NCBI GenBank assembly: GCA_037179335.1
Contig: JAKZHN010000006.1
Span: 1,178,001 to 1,242,000, forward strand
Direction: 5' to 3'
Source of the DNA: Cyclaneusma minus
Lineage: Eukaryota > Ascomycota > Leotiomycetes > Marthamycetales > Marthamycetaceae
Length of the DNA stretch: 64,000 nucleotides
The notes under the pieces were generated by a model. The model ran no database searches. It was not told the origin of the DNA and saw only the letters and a program-made list of their open reading frames with translations. The first letter of the stretch is position 1. Each line of letters begins with the position of its first letter. Shown here piece by piece: positions 1-10,727 of the stretch. A program made the position numbers and the translations under genes.

Positions 1-309
1 GAGGCTGGAATACTTGCAACATGCATCGCATGATTCGGAATCCGTGAAGCTCGTAAGAGTTGCCCTGGAATTGCCAATGCGCCTTCGTACGAATATACTT
101 TCCGCGATTATTCTCTCAGAGCTTCGGAAGCTTAAGCCTTATCGATAAAATCGAGATTGACCTAAGGTAAGCCCCGAGCTCTTGGTGCTCTGGGCCAAGA
201 AGCACGTCAACCGCGCCCCAAAGTGACATCTAAAAAGCTTCTCTCCAACGCCGTCCTGCCACTGCATCGCAACAGCAGGACAGATGCCGCTGCCGCTCCT
301 ATTCCCACG
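1..309. other. upstream region of atm1
   Basis: Non-coding stretch before the first ATG of the Atm1 gene. The reading frame of Atm1 is open back to 223, but it begins there with GTG and contains no in-frame ATG before 310, so I treat 223-309 as leader. I see no other gene. Confidence 0.5.
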
Positions 310-2527
310 ATGATACTGCGAGGTCTCTACGGAGCCTCCTGCTTGGCTGCACGAGGCGCTGTCCTCCGCCATCCGCAGCCATGGCGCAAGACCTGCAGCT
401 CCTCCATACCTCTGCGAGTTTTCACCAGCTCCCGGCCATCCCTGAAAGACGATCCCAAGCAGGTCCGCCTTCAGAATGAAGCCCATCGACTGCCCCGAGC
501 TGCCGATGACGTCCCCGGCACCAAGCCCGAAAGCGCAACGCCGCCCAAACCAGCAACGCCTGCCAGCGCCCGCCGTGATCCCCTTGCCCTGGACCAGAAA
601 TCCAACAAGGAGCAGCGGAAAGCCGACTGGGCCATCATGAAAGAGATGGCGCAGTATCTGTGGCCCAAGAAGGGGCTCGACACCAAGATGCGGGTCGGGA
701 TCTCCCTCGCACTGCTCGTGGGCGCCAAAGTGCTGAACGTCCAAGTTCCCTTCTACTTCAAGAGCATTGTCGATTCGATGAATGTGGACTTTGCGGCGCT
801 TGGAGGGACGGCTTGGACGGTGGCTGGCTCTATGATACTCGCCTATGGCATGACGAGGATTGGAGCTACCGTTTTCCAGGAGCTCAGAAATGCCGTCTTT
901 GCCAGTGTGGCGCAGAAGGCTATTAGGAATGTGGCTCGGAATGTGTTCGATCATTTGCTGAGGCTGGACTTGAACTTCCACTTGACCAAGCAGACCGGGG
1001 GTCTCACGAGGGCTATCGATAGGGGAACCAAGGGAATCAGCTTTTTGCTCACTTCCATGGTTTTTCACATACTGCCGACGGCGCTGGAGATCTCCATGGT
1101 TTGCGGGATTTTGACGTGGCAGTATGGAGCCAATTTTGCCGCTATTACGGTACTGACCATGGTGGGTTACACGGCTTTTACCATCTGGACGACGGCTTGG
1201 AGAACCAAATTTCGGAGACAGGCAAATGCTGCGGATAATAAGGGGTCGACTGTTGCTGTGGACTCCTTGATCAACTACGAGGCCGTCAAGTATTTCAACA
1301 ACGAGAAATACGAGGTAGGCAGGTACGACAAAGCTTTGAAAGATTACGAGAAGTCGTCCATCAAGGTCGCAACGTCGCTGGCTTTCCTGAACACTGGCCA
1401 AAACTTGATATTCTCATCTGCTCTGACAGCAATGATGTATCTTGCTGCAAATGGTGTTTCGTCAGGAAGCCTGACTGTCGGAGATCTTGTCATGGTCAAC
1501 CAATTGGTATTCCAGCTTTCAGTACCATTAAATTTCCTCGGCTCAGTCTACAGGGAGCTGCGACAGTCTCTGCTGGACATGGAGACATTGTTCAATCTGC
1601 AAAAAGTCAACGTTGCCATCAAGGAGCCGCCAAACGCCAAGGATCTACTACTCGCTGGAGGGGAGATCAAGTTTGAAAATGTCACTTTCGGATACACTCC
1701 GGAGAGGCCGATTCTGCAAAACCTCAACTTGACAATTCCCGCTGGCAAGAAGGTAGCAGTGGTTGGTCCAAGTGGCTGCGGGAAGTCGACCATCCTACGA
1801 CTGCTCTTCCGATTCTACGATGTCCAAAGTGGCCGGATCCTGATCGATGGACAGGACATCCGGGAGGTCAGCCTCGAGTCTTTGAGAAAAGCCATTGGCG
1901 TTGTCCCACAAGACACGCCTCTGTTCAACGATACGATTGAACACAATATTCGCTATGGCAACATGGCTGCCACACACGAGCAAGTAGTGGCTGCGGCTAA
2001 GAGAGCTCGAATCCACGATATCATAACAACTTTCCCCGAGGGCTACAACACCATGGTAGGCGAGCGAGGCATGATGATATCCGGGGGAGAGAAACAGCGT
2101 CTGGCGGTATCGCGACTAATCCTCAAGGATGCGCCTCTCCTATTTTTCGACGAGGCTACTTCAGCTCTTGATACGCACACCGAGCACGCGCTCATGCAGA
2201 ATATCAACAGCATACTGAAGGACAATGCCAGGACGAGCGTTTTCATTGCGCACCGGCTACGTACCATATATGACAGTGACAAGATTATTGTCCTCAAAGA
2301 AGGCCGAGTCGCGGAAAGCGGCACACATAGCCAGCTCATCGATACCGGGGGTGTGTATTCAGAGCTCTGGAGCGGTAAGTCGTGTCTCTTGTAAGAAGAT
2401 ATATGAGGCTGTCCAACTAACGCGTATGACAGCACAAGAAACGCTCTTCACAGACGATCGCCCGAACGTCAAGGATGCGGCGAAGAAGAGCACGGAGGAG
2501 GAGCGGGCGGATCGCCCGAAAGTGTAG
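310..2527 (+). CDS. atm1: mitochondrial iron-sulfur cluster ABC transporter Atm1
   Basis: Half-size ABC exporter of the mitochondrial inner membrane that exports a glutathione-linked sulfur or Fe-S precursor for cytosolic Fe-S protein assembly (family knowledge). Exons 310-2374 and 2433-2527 give 719 residues. The 58-nt intron has GTAAGT, a CTAAC branch site and CAG, and restores the Atm1-like tail after ELWS. The N-terminus is rich in Arg, Ser and Ala, as a presequence should be. The membrane domain (about residues 150-430) is followed by the ATPase: Walker A GPSGCGKST (about 486-494), signature ISGGEKQR (about 590) and Walker B LLFFDEA with D614/E615. ATG 310 is chosen because the longer open frame starts with GTG. 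No damage is visible. Other half-transporters such as Mdl1 are less likely given the overall match to Atm1. Confidence 0.95.
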
Positions 2528-4118
2528 ATAGATACCCCAGCCCGGACTGTCGATCGGCATATTGATGTTGGCAGCGTGGCGTCTTGGGATCATTGGATAG
2601 CCGTAATCCCACGGGCAACCAATCCGAAACATCCTCTGAATATGCTCCCAGAGTGCTGGCCACTCGCAGTGAAATAGCTCTGGGCAAGCCGAAGTTGTCT
2701 GATGAGTTGTTCGGGTAGGTGCCGCCATGTCAGTTTTGAAACGCCATTACATGCGCCCCTGCCTTTGGGATCCCCCCAGTTCCCAGGCAAAGCTTGAGAT
2801 GCCTTGGCCCAGGAGCACCCTACCTCGCTCCCTACGTCAATGGAGGACGGTCGCACAGCCGAGCCCTGCAGTGATCTGAGCTCTGCTGAGCAAGCGGATT
2901 GAAGAAGGTCGCCATGAGATCCTGGTTAGAGAGTGGCTTGGTAGGCTCGTTCATGTTAGACCCGTCGGCGTCGCATGGCGACATCTCAAACTCGCGCGGC
3001 CAGGTCCAACGTGAGCAGGACATGGCAATCTCGCGTCTCCCAGGCCCACCTTCTTCCAAAGCCGTGGCTTAGCCGCCGTGCATATCCAGTTCGCACTTCA
3101 CTTCGGACGGGCTAAGGCATTTCGAGCAGCGCCCCCGTGTGAGCTGTCAGCACATGGCTAGCACGGGGCTGTAGGTGGTGGTGTGGCCAGCCGCTGACTT
3201 CCCGCAGGGTCAGTGCAAAGGCAAACACAAACGGTGACGGCTCTTCCAGACCTGTCGAGCGCTGAGTGCTGACTACCGAGGACTACTCGACGGGCGGACA
3301 GAGATGCCTCTTCGGCGCATACATGTATGGCCTTTCCGGCAACATTAGACGTTGGACTCCTTCAATTCTGTTGCAGGGCTGCGGGCGTTGGCAGGCTGGG
3401 CGTCTTCAATGTTTAATTTAGATGATGGACAAGTGACCAGGATCCGCCATCGACATCCGCTTTCACCTTGCTGCTTATCCGTATCGCGCACCACTAGACA
3501 GCCCACCCCTGCTGCATCCCAGCTCCTGTGTCCGTCTTCAAATCTCCCTGACTCCCTTGAGCTGCTCATTGAAATGCTCTCCTTCTCGCCCATGTCTGCC
3601 GCGAGGACGTCGCTCGCTACATGTACGAAGCTAAACTTCGGCAAGACTCCTTGGCCGTGAAAAGTTGCGCCATATCGGTGGCTGCGAGAACGTCCAGCAT
3701 ATACATGTATCGTCATCCTCAGCCTTGCCCATTTCGACTACCACTGGCCCGCGTCTGCTATTGCCGAGGACCACAGTTCGGGAATCTCATCTCCTATCTC
3801 AAAGAACGAGTCATCGACATCACCCAAGAGCCTCCAAACGGACTCCCGCAATCGACCATTCCATGGTACACCCCGCCATCGAGATACCAGAGACCCCCAA
3901 CCCCGCATTCCAGACCCAACTCGACGAAGTCCCCGTATATCAAGTCCGGACTACCCAATCTTTCCTGCATTATCCATAAATCAGCTTCTTTGTTTCCAAC
4001 TTCTGTACTGTTGGACTCCCTTCTTACCGACTTGACGAGACGCTTCCACTCGGACAAGCGGACCGACTTCTTTAAAGCCTCCCCAACCTCCAGTCTTCTC
4101 CACATACAAACCGCCAAA
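2528..4118. other. intergenic region, no supported gene
   Basis: About 1.6 kb between the end of Atm1 and a small ORF. It contains only short overlapping open frames on both strands, without splice-consistent extension or recognisable domains. A pyrimidine-rich stretch around 3990-4110 probably belongs to the leader of the downstream small gene. Confidence 0.5.
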
Positions 4119-4451
4119 ATGGTTAACATCTTCGACCGCCTCGCCTCTAAACTCGAGATCATCCGCCTCGAAAAGCGGTACACGCGTGGCCGCCGCCGCC
4201 GTTCTACTTTCGTCTCCGATGCTATATACGTCGACGGTGAATACATCTACAACCTGCCCTCCAAGCACACCGGCGACTCCAACACCTCCACCAGCAACAA
4301 GAGCTCATTCAGCAATGCCAGCTCCTCGGCAAGACCTGGCCCCAGCGTAGACGCCGAACAGGCCGAGTACGAACAACAGCAGGCTGAGAAGGCCAGGAAG
4401 AAGAAGAACCGGATGAGCACTTTCACCATGAGGGATGTGAAGTGGTATTGA
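4119..4451 (+). CDS. small basic protein of unknown function
   Basis: Single-exon ORF of 110 residues whose ATG lies in a good fungal start context (CCGCCAAAATGG). I do not recognise the family. The protein starts with an amphipathic segment (MVNIFDRLASKLEIIRLEKR), followed by an Arg cluster (RGRRRR), a Ser/Thr/Asn-rich linker, a short Glu/Gln/Lys-rich helix (about residues 78-97) and the tail MSTFTMRDVKWY. The uninterrupted frame extends upstream to 3621, but the start context and the change to low-complexity sequence upstream favour 4119. It stands alone between long non-coding gaps. A signal peptide or membrane span is not visible. It could be a lineage-conserved small protein; homology is untested. 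Confidence 0.6.
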   Translation: MVNIFDRLASKLEIIRLEKRYTRGRRRRSTFVSDAIYVDGEYIYNLPSKHTGDSNTSTSNKSSFSNASSSARPGPSVDAEQAEYEQQQAEKARKKKNRMSTFTMRDVKWY

Positions 4452-6385
4452 GACGCCTTCAACCTGGATCTGCACAGCCCAGATCCACGACTTCCCGACG
4501 AGACACCATCTTGCATTGAGGTGCAGGAAAAGGGATTTACGTACGACGAGAAGAATTTCGCAATGTCTTCTAACGACGCTTATGATACCACACACATGCA
4601 TACATGCAACGCGACTGCATTTGCTTCGAGTTAGCTGGGCCACGAGACAGACTCGTGCATCCCACGCTCACGCACCATACCCCGATCCGCACGATCACTC
4701 CTTTGTCCTGAGCGGTCTTGCGTTCTACGTCTTGGATTTCTACATCACGCAGATCGCGGAGCATGTTTCGTCTGTATTCGGCATACGATTGTATACCAAG
4801 TCAACAACTTTGGGGAGGACGCTGCTCGCTGGGTTTGAGCACTCGGAGATGGTCACTTTGAGAAAAAGTGCTTGGAGTCGGAGATGATACCTGATTCTGG
4901 ATACACTGGGTACTATGGCGGCATTCAGAGGAAACTTGGCATAATAATAGAAGAGGAGATAATCCTCGGGTTACATATCTTAATATGAAGAACCCTTTCT
5001 ATTGCACCTACGCAGTCCATGTCGTCGTTGATTACGCTCCTGACTGGCTGCCCCGCGGTCTCTGTGGCCGGCAGGGGGCATCCCAGTTCACGAGGACATG
5101 CCTAAATCTCGCCCTCTTGGCGGTTCTCCGGTGTCCACGTATTTAGGAATATCTATGTCTCCTAGCTGCATTATGATGATACAGAGGCTGGCCATGCCAA
5201 GCTTGCGATTGCGCTATATAGCATTAAACGGTCCTTTTGGGGAATTTGGTTTGATTTTATGACTCGACCCCTGTTTTTCTCCAGTTTTACCCTGGTTTTT
5301 TCCACATTTAGCCCTGCGATGATCAGTTAAAAGCCAACGGCGACAACCGAAAAGGCACTAAAACCGCAAGCTTGGCATGGCCAGCCTCTGTACCTTCAGG
5401 CACCCAGGGAACACACAACTTTGGAGAGCCGCGGCTAGAGGACTCGTAGTCCAAACATGAGAAACGCCGGAACAAACCACATGCGATTATCGCACTATTG
5501 TAGAGTGACGAGATGTGACAGGTACCTTATGTACATATAGAAGGACGGCCTTGTGCTTTTAGTCGGTGCTCAATTCCGCAAACAAATTGAACAGGATTGC
5601 TCATCCGACTCCACGATGATCTCCATACCTCCACATCCGACCTTCTTTATTCACCTGTTCACTTTCGATTGAATGAGGATATTCACCCGCAATCTTTGAC
5701 CAAGTGGACTACCAAAGATGCAATCACAATTTCAGTCGCTCTCACAAAGCATTGAGAAGCCAAAGTGTAGGTGGTAAGAACCATTGCTGTCGATCAAACA
5801 CACAAGCCCCACGCCATCCATCCCGCCTCCCATAGAGCTCACTCCAGTTTGGGTCAGGTCTTCCTCCCTTCCCATTAGAATATGTACAAGCAGAAGCATA
5901 AGTTCAGTCAAAAGGGTATGCGGAAATTAATAGGCTCGGAGAGAAAGCGTAACGAAGAATCTTCCTCCATCCAATCCAGCTCTCCAAAGCCTCAACCAAG
6001 AAGTCAAAACAAAGAACAACGGTGCGGGAGGTATCGAAAATTCCCCAGATCCACACACCGAGAATCGTTTCCATGACGCCGTCGCAAGAAGCAGCGACCC
6101 AGCCGTTGGTCGAAGAAAAATCATTCCACAAAAGGCTCGAGGCTTCCGATGCTCGCTCTTGCTGTTGGATCCGACGAGGAAGGAATCTATGTACAGTAAC
6201 GACGAATCAACGCGCGCGCTTCTTTTTTTCCGGCCGGGTCCAGACACACCGGCAAAACGAAAATGATGACCAGAATCCGTATGTGCAATTTGGTGGAGGA
6301 TGGCAAAGATCGACGCCTGATTGTGCGTGCAAATGGTACTCTATGAAATCATGGCTCCATTACAGCAAAGGCAAGGCTTCGACAT
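4452..6385. other. intergenic region with a MITE-like element
   Basis: About 1.9 kb separating the small ORF from the convergent GH17 gene. The only structured feature I see is the inverted-repeat element at 5182-5390. Open frames at 4516-4887, 5882-6076 and 6022-6471 are short, low-complexity or antisense to GH17, and are not supported. Confidence 0.5.
5182..5390. mobile_element. MITE-like element with 26-bp terminal inverted repeats and TA target duplication
   Basis: The left end (CAGAGGCTGGCCATGCCAAG and six more bases, 5182-5207) is matched exactly by the reverse complement of 5365-5390. After one mismatch the next two bases match as well. Both ends are flanked directly by TA (5180-5181 and 5391-5392), the target duplication typical of Tc1/mariner/pogo (Fot1-like) transposons. 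At 209 bp it has no coding capacity, so it is a non-autonomous copy. The perfect termini suggest recent insertion or recent activity of a relative that supplies the transposase. Confidence 0.85.
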
Positions 6386-7697
6386 TTAACCAGAAGGAGA
6401 GTCACCGAGGAAACCCCAGTATTGCTCGGCCTCGAACTGAGAAGCATCGTTGGTCTTCCAGTAGTCGTTGAAGGCAGTGAAGAGCATAACGTTCTGAGGG
6501 CTGTCGGCGAAAGCAGTCTTGATGGCAGTGATGGCAATCTCCTGGTTAGCGGTAGAGGGAATAGCGACGCCGTTCGTCTCGCCTTGCCATGGCCAGCCGG
6601 TCTCGGTGATGACAATACGTTGGTCAGGGTTGGAGAGGACGGAGGTCAAAGTGGGGATTTGGGTGGACAGGAAGCTGCCAGCATCGGCGGCAATGGTGGC
6701 ACCATCGAAGAAGGGGTGACTGTTGACGGCGCAGAAATCGGAGTTGTCGCAAAGAGATGGGTTCTCGCGGGTTGCGACCAGAGTGTCTACGGTGACAACG
6801 GGTCCAGTGTATCCGGCGGCCTGCAGTAGGGTTCGAGCGCTGTTGATGGCGGCAACAACAGTGGCGGCATCGGCGGTACCGGAGTTGACAAGCTCATTAC
6901 CGACGGCAACAGCATGGATGCTGGACCAGTCGCCATCGACAGCAGAAATGATGAGGTTGACCTCGTCGGTGAGGGAGGCAAGATCGTAAATGCCAACCAT
7001 GTACTCCATGCCGTACTGCTTGCAAGCGGTCAAGATGGTGCTGGCCTGGTCGCAATCGGTTCCGTAGCCTCGGACAATGCTGTACTGGCCGCCGAAAACC
7101 TCGAAGTCCTGGTTGACTTGGTCCTGGGTCTTGCAGGATCCATCGGAATTGTACGCAGTGTATCCAATACCGTAACCAGAGGCGCTGGAGCTGGAGCTGG
7201 AGCTGGAGCTGGAGGAAGAGGCAGAGGCAGAGCTGCTCGAGGCGCTGCTGGAGTACACCTGGGTGCTCGATGGCGCGGCGCTGCTGCTAGCAACAGACGA
7301 GGTCGAGGGCGAAGGCGCAACGAAGGTCGAGGTCGAGGAAGACGAAGCCTGAACGTACACGGGCAAAGCAGAGGTGCTCGACGAAGCGGAAGACGAAGAC
7401 GCGGACGACGTGGCAACCGGAGTGAAGGCCTCAGTGCTGGTGCTGACGGGGTGGCCGTACTGGTCGACGAACACAATGACATCGGGAACGGCGGAAGCGT
7501 AGACGATGTTGGTGACGGTCACAACGGTCCTCTTTTCGTGCTTGTCGCCATGAGGGTGACGACGGGCAGCCCCTATTCCTTGATGTTAGACTTGGTTCCC
7601 AATGTTCCGCTCGAATTTCCGACTCACTGTGGGGCTGGGCAGAGGTCAATTGAAGCAGCGAGGCCGCGGCGGCCAAAACAGCAATGGTGGACTTCAT
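6386..7697 (-). CDS. secreted GH17 beta-1,3-glucanase / cell-wall glucosyl hydrolase
   Basis: Exons 7628-7697 and 6386-7572 on the minus strand, with a 55-nt intron (GTGAGT...TAG), give 418 residues. Exon 1 codes a clear signal peptide (MKSTIAVLAAAASLLQLTSA). Exon 2 starts with a His/Arg-rich segment ending in a KR processing-type site, then a beta-strand-like VVTVTNIVY block and a long Ser/Ala linker (about residues 85-160). The GH17 barrel follows: GIGYTAYNSDGSC, acid/base VGNE (E250) and nucleophile TETGWP (E347). No GPI-signal tail is visible; the protein ends at GDSPSG, as in soluble, wall-bound SCW/Bgl2-type enzymes. It probably cleaves or transglycosylates beta-1,3-glucan in the wall. 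The linker is encoded by a hexanucleotide repeat near 7183-7214. Confidence 0.9.
7183..7214 (-). repeat. in-frame hexanucleotide repeat coding a poly-Ser linker
   Basis: About five uninterrupted GGAGCT units on the plus strand read as consecutive Ser codons in the GH17 gene. Because the unit is a multiple of three, copy-number change would alter linker length without a frameshift. Confidence 0.8.
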
Positions 7698-10600
7698 CTT
7701 GAGATGGGGGTGACCGTGGAGGCGTGGGAACGACGGGGGTTAACTGTTCAAAGGCAGGTCAGAAGTTGTTATGGCAGTTTTGGTCGTCGTCTCGCGACAT
7801 TCCTTTGTTGCGTGCCAGGCGGGAAAGTGGACATACCCGTCAGTGGTAGGGGCTCGGCGTCGGTTGGAATGTGAAGAGATCACAGGATAGAGCGAGGCGG
7901 AATGGATCGAGCTGAGGCGAAGCGACTGGACGAGGTTGTTGACGGCGCAGAGCTTAGGGAGAGTGTGGAGCGAGGAGGACCAGGAAAGAGTGGACTGGGT
8001 GCTCGCTCGTGAGAATGCTTGTTCCGCGGAGGAGAGTGTGACGAGAGGGAGGGCGGCTCTTGAAGGAGGAGAGAAGGGCGGAAGCGCCTCAATTTCAAAG
8101 CTTTTCCTCGACACCCGTCGGCACGCTCACTCTTGCGCTCCGGGCACCACTCTTGCTGTTCTAGGCATAGCCGGGTCTACAATTAAAAGGGGGCCCGCCA
8201 CCGCTGCGTCGATCCAATCAACGACGCGCGCCTCTCGTGTTCTGATTGCAGTTCTTTCCTACTTTGGTGCGCGGTCGCTCCTGCCTACACAGCTGTTCCT
8301 GACTAGCGGCGGGCCAGAGTCAATTGCATTTGCGCGAGATGAGCTGGCGCTGCCGCGGGCGCTATGTGTGATTGGCCGGCGTGGCTGTATGTCCCTTGCA
8401 GATTGCCGTCGTGGGCATGTTCGCAGCGCGGTCATCTTGCAGCTGGCCAATCGAAGCACGGCTGGGCTCGCTGCAGCGCTTGGGGCTCGTGTCACAGCAC
8501 CGCCTGTCACCGAAGACATAGCGATGTCGTCAAAAACCCGGATTGATGCTGTGATAAGTGGTGATCCCAATTGCTCTGTATAAGTATCAAGCTGCCCGCT
8601 CCTCGGATACTCGAGTAGTTTCGAATTCTCGGCTATTTCATATCCAAGCTGTTTCTAACCTAGCAAGTATATACTCGATCTGTCTTCATACGTCCAGGTG
8701 ACATATGCTTGTAACTCGACTTACGCACAAATGCTGTCAACACCTAGCCCCCGTCGCAGGTACCCAGCTCCCGCAAGCGAACATCAACATTGAAACTCTG
8801 CCGTGCAACGAGCAGTCCATGTGTCATCGTCATTGCAGACCAGCTGCCAACACCTACTCACATGTCGGATCAATACGAGTGATCGCCGGCCAGGTGTTGT
8901 TCCTGCATTCGCACATCCTGGACGTCCAATAATCTCCGTAGCCTGCGAGTGCTGGCGAAGCCCGAGTCGGGCGCGGCAAAAGGAAGCCACATATCCAGAT
9001 GGACTTGGCGCTGGGCTGACGTCGGCCACGGTGGTCCAGACTCCAGACTCGGACGGGTCAAAGCCTCAGCCTACTGGTGCCGCCATGCGTTTCAGATACA
9101 CTTGTATTATCAGTCTCTACTTTATATTTGACTTCACTATCCTCAAACCTTCTTACCTTAGATCAACAGCGGCACACATCAGAATCCAAGAAGCTGGGAT
9201 TCAGAAATCGTCAACATGATCAGCTGAGAATCCTCTTGGCCCTGCCAATCTCACATGTGACAGCCCAAAATCGACTTGGATTTCAAATAATGCCCACTGC
9301 CCAGAACTTCAAGACTCCAGCGAACCCAGCTTGTCATGTCGGACATGTCCCAAGGACGCCCCGGAGCTGCCGACCTTTGTTGCACGTCGCAAGATAAGTT
9401 ATCTCGAATCGGATTGATCTAAATATCTAAGTCATCTGAGATCATTGCCTACCTCAGGCTTACTTGCCGTCCTACGGTAGGAAACTAAGCTTACTCATGA
9501 GCTTGGGGTATACAATGTAGTACATCGCCTCTGCAGGTTAACCGTTTGAAGTTGTCCTAGGCTAAATCCAAGTAAAAGTAGCTTTTCTCATCTCTGTTCC
9601 CAGGTCACGTCTCCTGGCTTCTATTCTCGATGTAATAAGAACAATTCTGTTTCCAAATTCTCAATAACTTTCCTATTTCCTAGCCATTACCCCTTGATCA
9701 TGTTCATAGGCACTTAATAGAATCCCTCATCCTTAAAAGCATTCCTAGCCCCTGACGATGTTCATAGCCCTCGATGATATTCCTGATCCCCGAGTATATT
9801 CCTAATGTTTGCGACTATCCCTAACCGGACACATACAATATTCCTAGTTAGCCCTCGAAGATACTTACTCCTTCTCTAAATCTCCGAATGTATTCCTAAC
9901 CTGTAGGGATAATGTCAATCATCTAGAATATGCATAGACATTCCTTGTCTTGAGGATATTCATACTCATTGATAATAACATTTCAATAATCAGTAATTAC
10001 CAACTATGAACATGGCAATCTCATCTAGTAGTTGCCAAGTAGAGGCTATGAGAATAGGAGAAGCTGTTCCTACTTGGGACCAGCTTAGGGCGATTTGAAA
10101 ATTTAAAACACCTGGACCGATTTAGCACCACCCCATAATCTCCTAGTAAGAATACCAGAACAAGTCTCAGCATAGCCACACGACTCAAACCAAGCGGGTT
10201 GATCTAGTCCTGTCAACTGTCTGGCTCCGGGACGAACCCCTGAATTTCCTTCATGGTAAGCTAGGTACGCAAGCCACGAGCTCTTCAGAGAAGCCATACA
10301 CAGACCATCAAAGGAATTCTCGAGCTGATGGCTTGCTTAAAGATTCCAAGACAGGTAGCCGCCGGGCGTCTCTGCCCAGAAAAGGTGCCCAGCTGCTCTC
10401 GAACCTGAAAATCTCGAACCATTCAAGCTACTACCAGGAGGCGTCACAGGAGCAAGTTATGAAACACCCTCAGGACTTCAAAGCCTCGTTGCTCGCAGAT
10501 GCTGCAATACTGAACACGTGAGATGCATTCACAATGTACATCGATTAGACATTACGCGACATCTATTCATACAGCAAAGGCCCCTTTTCCCAGGAGCCCA

Positions 10601-10727
10601 AAAATGCCCGCCATCACCAGTGACCAGCACATCGCAGATTTCATGCAAGTAGTCATTTATACAAGTTCGTCCGGCAGCCTCGCCGCTAACTTAGAGGCTG
10701 GTGTTCATCTCTGACACGAAAACCTTT
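7698..10727. other. 3-kb intergenic region, GH17 promoter side plus AT-rich repeat DNA
   Basis: The part next to 7697 is the GH17 promoter and leader. The stretch around 8200-8560 is GC-rich with chance open frames on both strands. From about 9,400 the DNA becomes AT-rich and carries a degenerate 19-bp repeat array. No frame in this interval joins into a recognisable protein. Confidence 0.5.
9720..9832. repeat. 19-bp degenerate tandem array, locus 1
   Basis: Six consecutive units can be read: 9720-9738, 9739-9756 (18 nt), 9757-9775, 9776-9794, 9795-9813 and 9814-9832. Each has the pattern G-A-N-A-T-T-C-C-T-A followed by a variable half, for example GATATTCCTGATCCCCGAG. More decayed copies extend over about 9,620-9,960. 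Confidence 0.7.

Noticed and set aside
223..309. Longer N-terminus for Atm1
   Set aside because: The frame begins with GTG and has no ATG before 310.
139..1401. 420-residue open frame on the minus strand across atm1
   Set aside because: It is antisense to conserved Atm1 coding sequence, with no domain and no splice logic; a shadow of codon bias.
7936..8583. 215-residue plus-strand frame near the GH17 promoter
   Set aside because: GC-rich chance frame with no domain, overlapped by equal frames on the other strand.
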